Of a DNA stretch of 64,000 bases, positions 57,021 through 64,000 are shown one piece after another. The stretch is from Leptospira wolbachii serovar Codice str. CDC (GTDB taxonomy: Bacteria; Spirochaetota; Leptospiria; Leptospirales; Leptospiraceae): contig NZ_AOGZ02000014.1 of the NCBI RefSeq assembly GCF_000332515.2, positions 1,380,001-1,444,000 on the forward strand, read 5' to 3'. Position 1 is the first letter of the stretch. Every line of letters begins with the position of its first letter. The position numbers and the translations under genes were made by a program. The notes beneath the pieces are model-generated. The model ran no database searches. It was not told the DNA's origin and was given only the letters and a program-made list of their open reading frames with translations.

Positions 57021-57093
57021 GGTGGATGACGGGATTCGAACCCGCGACGACTGGTACCACAAACCAGGGCTCTACCGCTGAACTACATCCACC
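57021..57093 (-). tRNA. tRNA-His (anticodon GTG)
   Basis: Acceptor GTGGATG/CATCCAC, preceded by an encoded G at position -1 (57093) and followed by C73, the His identity pair. Anticodon stem CTGGT/ACCAG, loop TTGTGGT, T arm GCGGGTTCGAATCCCGT. No CCA encoded. Last of three tRNAs transcribed leftwards. Confidence 0.96.
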
Positions 57094-57108
57094 ATTTCTA
57101 AAACATCT

Positions 57109-57182
57109 TGACCCGGGAGGGATTCGAACCCCCGACCAACTGCTTAGAAGGCAGTTGCTCTATCCAGCTGAGCTACCGGGTC
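57109..57182 (-). tRNA. tRNA-Arg (anticodon TCT)
   Basis: Acceptor GACCCGG/CCGGGTC with discriminator A, D stem GCTC/GAGC, anticodon stem ACTGC/GCAGT with loop CTTCTAA, T arm GGGGGTTCGAATCCCTC. 15 bases separate it from tRNA-His. Confidence 0.96.
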
Positions 57183-57199
57183 GGATAGAACCAACTGAT

Positions 57200-57271
57200 T
57201 CGGGATGACAGGATTTGAACCTGCGACCCTCTGTACCCAAAACAGATGCGCTACCACTGCGCTACATCCCG
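57200..57271 (-). tRNA. tRNA-Pro (anticodon TGG)
   Basis: Acceptor CGGGATG/CATCCCG with discriminator A, anticodon stem TCTGT/ACAGA with loop TTTGGGT, T arm GCAGGTTCAAATCCTGT. First tRNA of the cluster. A promoter candidate lies just upstream. Confidence 0.96.
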
Positions 57272-57290
57272 AGAAAGTCCTTGAAACACC

Positions 57291-57318
57291 AGTGTTTTTG
57301 GCAGAAGGACTGTGTCAA
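57291..57318 (-). promoter_or_regulatory. candidate promoter of the tRNA cluster
   Basis: On the minus strand TTGACA (57313-57318), 16 bases, AACACT (57291-57296), about 20 bases before tRNA-Pro. The -10 overlaps a small palindrome AAACACCAGTGTTT. Confidence 0.5.
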
Positions 57319-57330
57319 CAAAAGGGAGAT

Positions 57331-58002
57331 TTATTTCTTCAGGTTCTTCAATCTTTCTAAGAGAACGGGATGGTTTGGGTTCTTTTGCAAGGCTTTGCGG
57401 TAGGCCTTCCAAGCTTCTTCTGGTTTTCCGATGGTTTGGAGAAAATAACCAAAAGAATCCAGATAAGCCGGGTTATTGGGATCAAGTTCCAATGCTTTTT
57501 TTAAGGATTTGATGGCTTCTGTGCGTTCTTCAGGGCTGATTTTTTTCTTTAGAGCGAGTAAATAACCCAAAGAGTTGAGGCTGTTTTTGTAATCGGGAGT
57601 GTGTTTTAAGATGCGGCGGTGGATTTCAATGGCCTCTTCCAACCGATGGGTATACTCATAAACATGGGCCAAAAAAGAAAGAAGTTTGGGGTCATCGACT
57701 GCCACCTGCAACCGTTCTTTGATAATGGATTCGGCAGTTTCCCAATCTTTTAGTTCCACGAGGGCGAATACTTTCAGTCGGTAAACATTATCGACTTCGA
57801 TAAAACCGGGATATTCTTCAAGAATCCGATCCAAAACCTGAATTGATTTTTTGAAGTTTTTGGTCTGGAAACAACAGAGTGCAAAATTATACAAAAGAAT
57901 GGGGTCTTCTGGATTTTGGAGTAAGGCCTGATCCAAAAGATTCAGTGCCATGGCATAATTGCCTTTATTCATGTAACCGAGGTAGTCTGTCTCTTCTGCC
58001 AT
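57331..58002 (-). CDS. TPR-repeat protein
   Basis: 223 residues made almost only of TPR repeats, with canonical units such as NYAMALNLLDQALLQNPEDP, GFIEVDNVYRLKVFALVEL and AIKSLKKALELDPNNPAYLD. No signal peptide or other domain, so a cytoplasmic adaptor is likely. Follows surE by five bases at the end of the sppA-surE run. Confidence 0.88.
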   Translation of the reverse strand: MAEETDYLGYMNKGNYAMALNLLDQALLQNPEDPILLYNFALCCFQTKNFKKSIQVLDRILEEYPGFIEVDNVYRLKVFALVELKDWETAESIIKERLQVAVDDPKLLSFLAHVYEYTHRLEEAIEIHRRILKHTPDYKNSLNSLGYLLALKKKISPEERTEAIKSLKKALELDPNNPAYLDSFGYFLQTIGKPEEAWKAYRKALQKNPNHPVLLERLKNLKK

Positions 58003-58007
58003 TGTTT

Positions 58008-58748
58008 CTACTTGGATTGTAATTCCGAAAGTCGTCTTTTTTCTGTTAAGTCCAATTGGATAGGAGTGACCGGCAACTTTCCTTGGTCGTATGCTTCAAA
58101 GTCTGTTCCCGTTTCTTCATCGTGTCCGAGTAAACTTCCGTTTAACTGAAATTCGCTGACCCCTTCGATGATTTGTTTTTTCTCATACTTTTCTGAATAA
58201 CGCCTACGACCAAGCCTTGTAAATACGATTTCGTTTATCGTGCCTGAACCAGAAATCTCAGGGGGAAAGTTTAGATTCCAAACTTCACCCGATTGGATTT
58301 GTGATTTGTATTTTGATAAAAAAGATAAAACAAGTTCTGCTTCCTTTGTATAACCATCATCTGGATCAATCCTACCAGAACTCACAGCAAGTGCCGGAAT
58401 TCCATGGAGGGCTCCATGTTTGGCGGCACCTACTGTTCCCGAATAGTGCACATCATATCCCATGTTCACACCACGGTTAATCCCAGAGATGACAAAGTCA
58501 ATTTTAGGAAAGATCTCTGCATACAATCCAATGTTCACACAATCCGCTGGAAATCCATCGGCAATATAATGATTGTCATTGATTCGTTCCACTCGCATCC
58601 CCTGGAAGACAGTGAGAGCCATAGAAGTCACAGAACGTTCCTTTAAAGGAGCAATGAGGTATGTGTTATATGATTTTCCAAGGACACGTTCCAAAGCTTT
58701 GATTCCGGCGGAGGAAATTCCGTCGTCATTTGTGATGAGTAAATTCAA
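58008..58748 (-). CDS. surE: 5'/3'-nucleotidase SurE
   Basis: 246 residues. The N-terminal metal site NLLITNDDGISSAGIKAL, SGINRGVNMGYDVHYSGTVG with the conserved Asn/Ser, and VWNLNFP are diagnostic. Hydrolyses nucleoside monophosphates (and in some species short polyphosphate). It begins directly after the stop of the Yip1-like gene. Confidence 0.96.
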   Translation of the reverse strand: MNLLITNDDGISSAGIKALERVLGKSYNTYLIAPLKERSVTSMALTVFQGMRVERINDNHYIADGFPADCVNIGLYAEIFPKIDFVISGINRGVNMGYDVHYSGTVGAAKHGALHGIPALAVSSGRIDPDDGYTKEAELVLSFLSKYKSQIQSGEVWNLNFPPEISGSGTINEIVFTRLGRRRYSEKYEKKQIIEGVSEFQLNGSLLGHDEETGTDFEAYDQGKLPVTPIQLDLTEKRRLSELQSK

Positions 58749-59357
58749 TTAAAAACCACCTGAGATCGATTGGAGAATACTGGTAGCAGTATACAAATTC
58801 ATAAGGAATGGAAATAGAATAGTAAGTCCCAGTGCGTAAAAAGAAAACTTGAGCGAGTCGCGATTTCTTAATTCATAAATGGATTTGAGTCCACGTGACA
58901 CAGCCAAACTATAAAGTAAAATAAATGTGATTAGTAAAAATAGTCCCGACCCCAATCCCGAAAGTCCCACAGCATGAAAGACAATACTGACTGGTGCAAA
59001 TAACAAAAACAAAACAACCGAATGCCTTGCAAACAGTAACAAAAATAGGAGTTTTTGCGATCTCCCTTTTTTTTGAACATAGTAGTCAGCGACTAATGCA
59101 TAAAAGAAAGGGAAAAATCGAAACATAAATAAATTGGCAATAAAACCAAAAAATAAAAATGACAAAGTGGAAATGGTATATGGTGCCGAAAGGATACTCA
59201 TCCCCACTGACAAAGATAAGGCGGAAAGGATCGAAAACATCCAACTGGATACGGGACTTGCCGCAAAGGGGATCTCTTGGACCTCTTCCGAATACCGAAG
59301 TGGGTCCAAAAAAACAAGTTCCAACACATCAACTAAATCGAAGAAAAAATCTCTCAT
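58749..59357 (-). CDS. Yip1-like membrane protein
   Basis: 202 residues with five or six membrane segments ([90 protein letters not shown]). The N-terminal [18 protein letters not shown] leads into the first segment as in Yip1-type proteins. Coupled to sppA by a four-base overlap. Role unknown. Confidence 0.72.
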   Translation of the reverse strand: MRDFFFDLVDVLELVFLDPLRYSEEVQEIPFAASPVSSWMFSILSALSLSVGMSILSAPYTISTLSFLFFGFIANLFMFRFFPFFYALVADYYVQKKGRSQKLLFLLLFARHSVVLFLLFAPVSIVFHAVGLSGLGSGLFLLITFILLYSLAVSRGLKSIYELRNRDSLKFSFYALGLTILFPFLMNLYTATSILQSISGGF

Positions 59358-60358
59358 AACATCAATTTTCCAAGAGCTGTTGGTAGAATTACTAATACTT
59401 GTGATTGGATGAGAGAACGAATTTTGGATACGTGCGTATTGTCTCCAAAAAAACTGACACCCAAAGTTTGCAAAAATCGATCGAAGGGAGAAATCTCTTG
59501 TTCAAAAAGAGGAATAAGTCCTTCATATTGGCAAAGCTCCGAAAGTTTTTTATGAGCTTCCCTTCTTCCTCCAATGTCATCCACAAGTTTGTTGCGGAAA
59601 GCATCTTCACCAGAATAAATTTTACCTTCTGCCAACTCTTCGATAGATTTAACGGTTTTGTTTCTTCCTTTGGCTACATCTTCCACAAACTTGCGATAGG
59701 TGTCTTGTAACTGTTTACCAATCATTTCATCTTCTTCATTGGTGGAGTCACGAAACGGAGAATACATATCTTTGTATTTTCCTGCTTTATAAGTGCGAAC
59801 CCCCACCCCATACCGGTCGAGAAGACCTTTTACGTTAGGTGCAAAGGAAATGACACCAATGGATCCAGTGATGGTTCCATTCTGGGCAAAGATATAATCA
59901 GAAGCGGCTGCAATGTAGTAACCACCGGATGCGGCTACATCCTTCATACTCACCACAATCTTTTTGGTTTTTCGCAAATGAAGGAGTTCATTAAAAATTT
60001 CTTGGGAAGCGGCCACCGTCCCACCGGGAGAATTGATCTCAAGAAGGATCCCTTTGACATTGCCGTCTTCTTCGAGTTCCCTTAATTGGCGTAAGACGGT
60101 GTCGGCTCCCGTAGAATCAAAAGTAGACTCACCGGAGTGGATTTCACCTACGATCGGTATGACGACGGCTCCAATTTCACTGGCTTGGAAAAGACTGCCA
60201 CCGGTTCCACTTGAGAAACGGGCAAGGCTTGATCCAGATACCAAGATGGCAATTCCGAGAATTGTGGCAATTGTGGAGAACAAAAAGGAGAGAAAGAGAA
60301 GAAATTGGTTTCTTTCCATAAACTCCCACAAGCAAAACCTTGCAAAAACCCGAGTCAA
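59354..60358 (-). CDS. sppA: signal peptide peptidase SppA, short form
   Basis: 334 residues, the short single-domain form. An N-terminal anchor ([21 protein letters not shown]) is followed by the Clp-like fold: [20 protein letters not shown], nucleophile Ser in [38 protein letters not shown], and the base Lys in [15 protein letters not shown]. Degrades cleaved signal peptides and other short membrane peptides. First gene of the run sppA, Yip1-like, surE, TPR. Confidence 0.95.
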   Translation of the reverse strand: MTRVFARFCLWEFMERNQFLLFLSFLFSTIATILGIAILVSGSSLARFSSGTGGSLFQASEIGAVVIPIVGEIHSGESTFDSTGADTVLRQLRELEEDGNVKGILLEINSPGGTVAASQEIFNELLHLRKTKKIVVSMKDVAASGGYYIAAASDYIFAQNGTITGSIGVISFAPNVKGLLDRYGVGVRTYKAGKYKDMYSPFRDSTNEEDEMIGKQLQDTYRKFVEDVAKGRNKTVKSIEELAEGKIYSGEDAFRNKLVDDIGGRREAHKKLSELCQYEGLIPLFEQEISPFDRFLQTLGVSFFGDNTHVSKIRSLIQSQVLVILPTALGKLML

Positions 60359-60493
60359 CTTTAATAATTCTTTACTTTTTTTTAGAAAAAGTTTATTTTC
60401 CTTGTACGGGCTAACCGAAAATTAGACAGGTAGTCACAGGATTTGTGTCCAGGCACCGCCGAGACATAAGGCCTTTACCAAGGAAGGTAGGAC

Positions 60494-61012
60494 ATGGATG
60501 TTCGTCTCAATCGTCTCCTCAACTCAGCAGAAAAACTAGTCCAGGACAAAAAGGACACGAAAGATGTCGGTTCTGGAAAAACAGGAACCACAGTACAAAA
60601 GTCAGATGAAAAATCCGACTTCGTTGTCAGCCTTCCTGTTCAGTACCACAATATCCAATCACGACTCACAGAACTGCAAAAACAACTTTCTAAGGAACAA
60701 TCTCGGATTGGTCTTTTGGAAGACACCACTCAAGAAGAAAACAAACTCAAAGAACTTCTTTTTGAAGGGGAACCACTATTCCCAGAGTTAGGTGAAGGGA
60801 AATTCACAAAGCCAGAAATTTTAGAAAATAGCAAAGGTAATATCTCAAGCCTTCTTGCAGAACTTAAGAAAAAAGAAGTAGAGGGAGAAAATATCTTCTC
60901 ACTGGGAATGATGTTAAGTCCCGAAGAGTTCAAAGGTAAAATTGGAACTGTATCCACGGCTTCGATGAAACCAATTTCTGAAACCATGGTAAAACGACTT
61001 CTTGGCGGTTAA
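60494..61012 (+). CDS. hypothetical protein upstream of the permease
   Basis: 172 residues, charged and mainly helical, with a likely coiled coil (NIQSRLTELQKQLSKEQSRI) around residues 53-72. No signal peptide or known domain. GGTAGG lies just before the ATG. The stop is directly followed by the TTG start of the permease, so the two are coupled. Confidence 0.75.
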   Translation: MDVRLNRLLNSAEKLVQDKKDTKDVGSGKTGTTVQKSDEKSDFVVSLPVQYHNIQSRLTELQKQLSKEQSRIGLLEDTTQEENKLKELLFEGEPLFPELGEGKFTKPEILENSKGNISSLLAELKKKEVEGENIFSLGMMLSPEEFKGKIGTVSTASMKPISETMVKRLLGG

Positions 61013-62383
61013 TTGGAATTAAAACGTTCCCTCAATACTTTTGATTCCATTTCGGTCCTATTCTCCTCCATGGTGGGGTCGGGAATTTTTTTCACTTCTG
61101 GTTATCTCATCAAAGAAACAGGAAACCTTTGGATTGTTTTACTCTGTTGGCTTGTCGGCGGAGTTCTTGCTCTCTCTGGTTCCATCACTTATGCTTATGC
61201 GGCACGCCTCCTTCCCTTTGCTGGAGGAGATTATGTTTATCTAAAAGTTGCCTACTCACCTGCCATTGCCTTTATGAGTGGTTGGTCTTCTCTACTCACA
61301 AATTTCTCGGCCTGTGTTTCAGTCCTCGCACTTGCTTTTGGAAAGTATGTACAAATTTTATTTCCAGGCATTCCGGTTTGGGAATCTCCCACCTTCACCT
61401 TTCTCGGGTTAGACTTACAAATTAGTTCCATTACATTTATTGGAGTATTGCCAATCGTATTTTTTAGCGGACCCAATTACTTCGGAATCAAATCTGCGGT
61501 TCGTGTGCAGAATGTATTTGCTGTTTTAAAAATTACGGGACTCCTTCTCTTTTTGGCACTTGGATTTTCGATCGGAAATACCAACTGGTCTTATCTATGG
61601 AACTCCCCATTTCCTAACGTCATGGAGCTCTCATTTTATTCTAAGGTTTTGATTGGGATTGTGCCAGTTTCCTTCTCTTATTTGGGATGGAATATGATTA
61701 CCTACATCGCAGAAGAAGTGAAAAACCCTGAGAAAACCATTGTTCGTTCTGCCATCACCGCTTGTTTTCTTGTAGCCGGTTTGTATTTTGCTATCAATTT
61801 ACTTTTTGTGATTTCTGCTCCGATTGAAGACCTGGCAGGCCAAGATGGGATTGGTGCCATCGCCTTTCAAAAGTTATTTGGTGTGAATTATTCGATCCTT
61901 ACCACGAGTTTCATTGCTTGGGTGATTTTAGGATCTATGTCGGCCATCCTCATTGGAGGAAGTCGAGTTTACTTTGCTATGGCTAGAGATGGAGTGTTTA
62001 TCCCTTCTTTTTCCAAAATCCATCCCAAATGGCATAGCCCCTATGTTTCTATTTTCTTTCAGGCTTTTGTGGCCATTCTCTTTTTGTTTGTGAAAGAAAT
62101 TGAAGCACTTCTTTATATGATTACTTGTTCGATTCTGATTTTGTCTTGCCTAACAGCAGCCACTCCGTTTCGGTTTGAAAGGATGGGAATGAAATCCGAT
62201 TACAAAATTCCCTTGTATCCTTTGCCCATTTTTCTTTATATCTTAGCAAACATTGCCGTAATGACCATTCTCTTTATTGAAAAACCGATCACTGCGGGAT
62301 GGGGACTTATGATCACTCTCATTGCCCTTCCTGTATATTACGGATTTCGCTTGGATAAAAAGATAGTCAAAGTAAAGAATTAA
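61013..62383 (+). CDS. APC-superfamily amino acid permease
   Basis: 456 residues with about 12 membrane segments. The first helix carries the substrate-binding stretch FSSMVGSGIFFTSGYLIKE, and helix 6 has FSYLGWNMITYIAEEVKNPE, both typical of the APC family (LAT/YfnA-like). Starts with TTG immediately after the stop of the preceding gene. Inner-membrane uptake or exchange of amino acids. Exact substrate not deducible. Confidence 0.9.
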   Translation: MELKRSLNTFDSISVLFSSMVGSGIFFTSGYLIKETGNLWIVLLCWLVGGVLALSGSITYAYAARLLPFAGGDYVYLKVAYSPAIAFMSGWSSLLTNFSACVSVLALAFGKYVQILFPGIPVWESPTFTFLGLDLQISSITFIGVLPIVFFSGPNYFGIKSAVRVQNVFAVLKITGLLLFLALGFSIGNTNWSYLWNSPFPNVMELSFYSKVLIGIVPVSFSYLGWNMITYIAEEVKNPEKTIVRSAITACFLVAGLYFAINLLFVISAPIEDLAGQDGIGAIAFQKLFGVNYSILTTSFIAWVILGSMSAILIGGSRVYFAMARDGVFIPSFSKIHPKWHSPYVSIFFQAFVAILFLFVKEIEALLYMITCSILILSCLTAATPFRFERMGMKSDYKIPLYPLPIFLYILANIAVMTILFIEKPITAGWGLMITLIALPVYYGFRLDKKIVKVKN

Positions 62384-62391
62384 AATCTGAA

Positions 62392-62453
62392 ACAATCTTA
62401 GATTTAAAAAACTCAAACTTTAGTTTTTACTTTTGAGATGATACTAAGATTGT
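62392..62453. terminator. two-level hairpin between convergent genes
   Basis: A perfect outer pair ACAATCTTAG/CTAAGATTGT (62392-62401, 62444-62453) encloses a second CTCAAA/TTTGAG pair. It lies between the permease and antiporter 3' ends and probably ends both transcripts, although it lacks a clean T-run on either side. Confidence 0.6.
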
Positions 62454-62471
62454 ATTTTGTGATAAAAAACT

Positions 62472-63944
62472 TCAGGCAATGGCCATAAAAGTTCTGCCGA
62501 TGATAGGCATCACATCGTCTTTGGCCAACACCCAGACCACATCCCCACCCTTCACTTGTGTGTTCCCAGAAGGAATTAAAAACTGTTCCCCCCGTGCAAT
62601 GAGAAGGATATGTGACTGCTCTGGAAGTTTGATTTCAAACAAAGCTTTGTCCACCACACTGGAATTATAAGGAACAATTAACTCTTGTAAGGTCATTCCA
62701 GGGAATTCGATGTTATCAAAGTCAGTAGGATGATAAATTTTACGATCAGGATCTTTTTTTAAGATTCCCAACCACTGTGCCACTTTGGGGATGAGAGATC
62801 CTTGGATGAGTAAGGAAACAAGAACCACAAAAAATACAATATGGAAAAGTAAATCGCCCCAAACGAGACCTTGGGCTATCGGAAAGGTGGCAAGAATAAT
62901 GGGTGAGGCACCACGTAGGCCCACCCAAGAGATAAACAATTTTTCTCTTACAGGTAAATTCACACGGAATAAGGAAATGAAAACGGCAACGGGTCTTGCA
63001 AAGAGGATCAGTAATACCCCAATCAGAAGTCCCGGTACCCAAATATTGGCCATACGAGTGGGATAAACCAAAAGTCCAAAACAAAGGAACATACCAATTT
63101 GCAAAATCCAAACATATCCATTCAGGAATCGAAAGATGGATTTTTTATGAATGAATTTGTTTCGACCAACAATAATACCAGCAATATACACTGCTAAAAA
63201 ACCATTGCCCTGAAAGACTGTGGTCACTGCATAAATGAAGGGAACTGACGCCGTGATAAAAACTAAATAAAGACCGTCATACCCCAGTTTGACGGAGTTC
63301 ATCAAATAAAGAATAAGGATACCCAAACTATATCCCATCATCATGCCCACAAGGACTTGCATCACAAAAAATCGAAAGAATTGGAACCCACTGAAACTGG
63401 CATCGGCACTGAGTAGGTTCATGAAGATGGTGGTAAGAAGAACTCCCACTGCATCGTTTGATCCAGACTCAAACTCAATGATCTTTTTTAAATGAACAGG
63501 AAGATCAGTAGAGTCCGTTTTGAAAATATTAAATACTGAAGCTGCATCTGTCGCACTGACAATGGATCCGAGTAAAAACGATTCCATAAATCCGAGCACA
63601 GGGAATAAATAATGAATGACTACACCTAAAATGAGGGCCGTAAGAATCGTACCAATAATGGAAAGGCGAATCCCGACTGTAAGAAAGTTTTTTAAACTAT
63701 CCCATTCACTTTCGAGTCCCCCCAAAAATAGAATATAGATTAAAGCAAAAATTCCTATCGACTGAGCCAAACTATAATCACTAAAATCAATCCCACCAGG
63801 ACCATCAGCACCAGCTAACATTCCGAAGGTTAAAAAGATTAAGAGAATAGGAAACCCAAAACGAAAGAATAGTTTACTCGATAAAATAGAAAATAGAATG
63901 AGTGTAGAAATAACAAGGGCTTGTAAGGTAAAACTATCTATCAT
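62472..63944 (-). CDS. potassium/proton antiporter (CPA1, NhaP2/CvrA type)
   Basis: 490 residues. About 12 membrane segments in the first ~390 residues include GIDFSDYSLAQSIGIFALIY, LLGSIVSATDAASVFNIF and FESGSNDAVGVLLTTIF, the ion-binding Asp regions of CPA1 exchangers. A C-terminal TrkA-C-like domain (PGMTLQELIVPYNSSVVDKA ... NTQVKGGDVVWVLA) points to the K+/H+ NhaP2 group with cytoplasmic regulation. Helps control pH and potassium. Its start lies 56 bases from the window end, where nothing else is seen. Confidence 0.9.
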   Translation of the reverse strand: MIDSFTLQALVISTLILFSILSSKLFFRFGFPILLIFLTFGMLAGADGPGGIDFSDYSLAQSIGIFALIYILFLGGLESEWDSLKNFLTVGIRLSIIGTILTALILGVVIHYLFPVLGFMESFLLGSIVSATDAASVFNIFKTDSTDLPVHLKKIIEFESGSNDAVGVLLTTIFMNLLSADASFSGFQFFRFFVMQVLVGMMMGYSLGILILYLMNSVKLGYDGLYLVFITASVPFIYAVTTVFQGNGFLAVYIAGIIVGRNKFIHKKSIFRFLNGYVWILQIGMFLCFGLLVYPTRMANIWVPGLLIGVLLILFARPVAVFISLFRVNLPVREKLFISWVGLRGASPIILATFPIAQGLVWGDLLFHIVFFVVLVSLLIQGSLIPKVAQWLGILKKDPDRKIYHPTDFDNIEFPGMTLQELIVPYNSSVVDKALFEIKLPEQSHILLIARGEQFLIPSGNTQVKGGDVVWVLAKDDVMPIIGRTFMAIA

Positions 63945-64000
63945 GTTTATTCCTTAGACGATCTCGAACGACTATCGTTTAGAAGAAAGTATCTCTAAAG

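Noticed and set aside
56386..57062. Open frames on both strands across the two repeats, giving Arg/Pro/Trp-rich peptides
   Set aside because: The frames differ between copies, follow the hairpin base composition and lack ribosome-binding sites. They are shadows of structured DNA.
1..64000. CRISPR array, insertion sequence or prophage
   Set aside because: No regularly spaced repeats, transposase or phage structural genes were seen. The only recombinase stands alone.

Overview
The window reads as chromosomal DNA from a spirochete of the genus Leptospira, most likely one of the saprophytic species. This is inferred from gene content and style: AT-rich DNA, lipoproteins with relaxed lipoboxes, FYDLN-type zinc-ribbon and AURKAIP1/COX24-type mini proteins, a GlmU-family protein of the alternative type, poly-gamma-glutamate genes, and tRNA and ribosomal-protein genes scattered singly or in small groups. 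No rRNA, insertion sequence, CRISPR array or prophage is visible.

Layout. 0-5.3 kb (minus): rpsT, a terminator, tRNA-Val, then a tight amino-sugar operon glmM-glmS-GlmU-like plus an alpha/beta hydrolase cut by the window edge. 5.4-9.8 kb (plus): three unrecognised coupled genes, a thiolase-fold protein lacking the usual catalytic residues, and an MNT nucleotidyltransferase beside a decayed HEPN gene. 9.8-17.5 kb (minus): a seven-gene overlapping run, ABC ATPase, permease, GldG-like protein, DUF4340-like protein, Yip1-like membrane protein, mpl and pheS. 17.5-28 kb: histidine kinase/response regulator pair, PfkB kinase, TonB receptor with a partner lipoprotein, gpmI, a two-domain serine-hydrolase lipoprotein and a STAS protein facing a SpoIIE-type phosphatase. 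30.6-34.2 kb (plus): poly-gamma-glutamate genes pgsB, pgsC, a third system protein, and two small envelope proteins. 34-42 kb: a large exported TPR-like protein, a nucleotidyltransferase-fold protein, a hybrid kinase and a chemoreceptor. 42-47 kb (minus): FYDLN protein, miaA, hfq, manC, AURKAIP1-like mini gene, a membrane protein, cheW, phoU. 47-52 kb: pdxJ, a TPR lipoprotein, an S41 protease and nadB. 52.2-57 kb: a looser accessory stretch with a tyrosine recombinase, several GC-rich structured intergenic elements, DUF805 and DJ-1/PfpI genes. 57-64 kb: tRNA-Pro/Arg/His, a TPR-surE-Yip1-like-sppA run, an amino-acid permease and a potassium/proton antiporter.

The genes group around envelope building (UDP-GlcNAc supply, Mpl murein recycling, GDP-mannose, poly-gamma-glutamate, SppA and S41 proteases, many lipoproteins), signalling (two kinases, SpoIIE/STAS, chemoreceptor, CheW) and basic metabolism. 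The most striking non-genic structure is a pair of 182-bp repeats at 56401-56582 and 56827-57008 just downstream of the tRNA cluster. Each folds into a 25-bp stem, and the stem arms differ between the copies while staying complementary within each copy.
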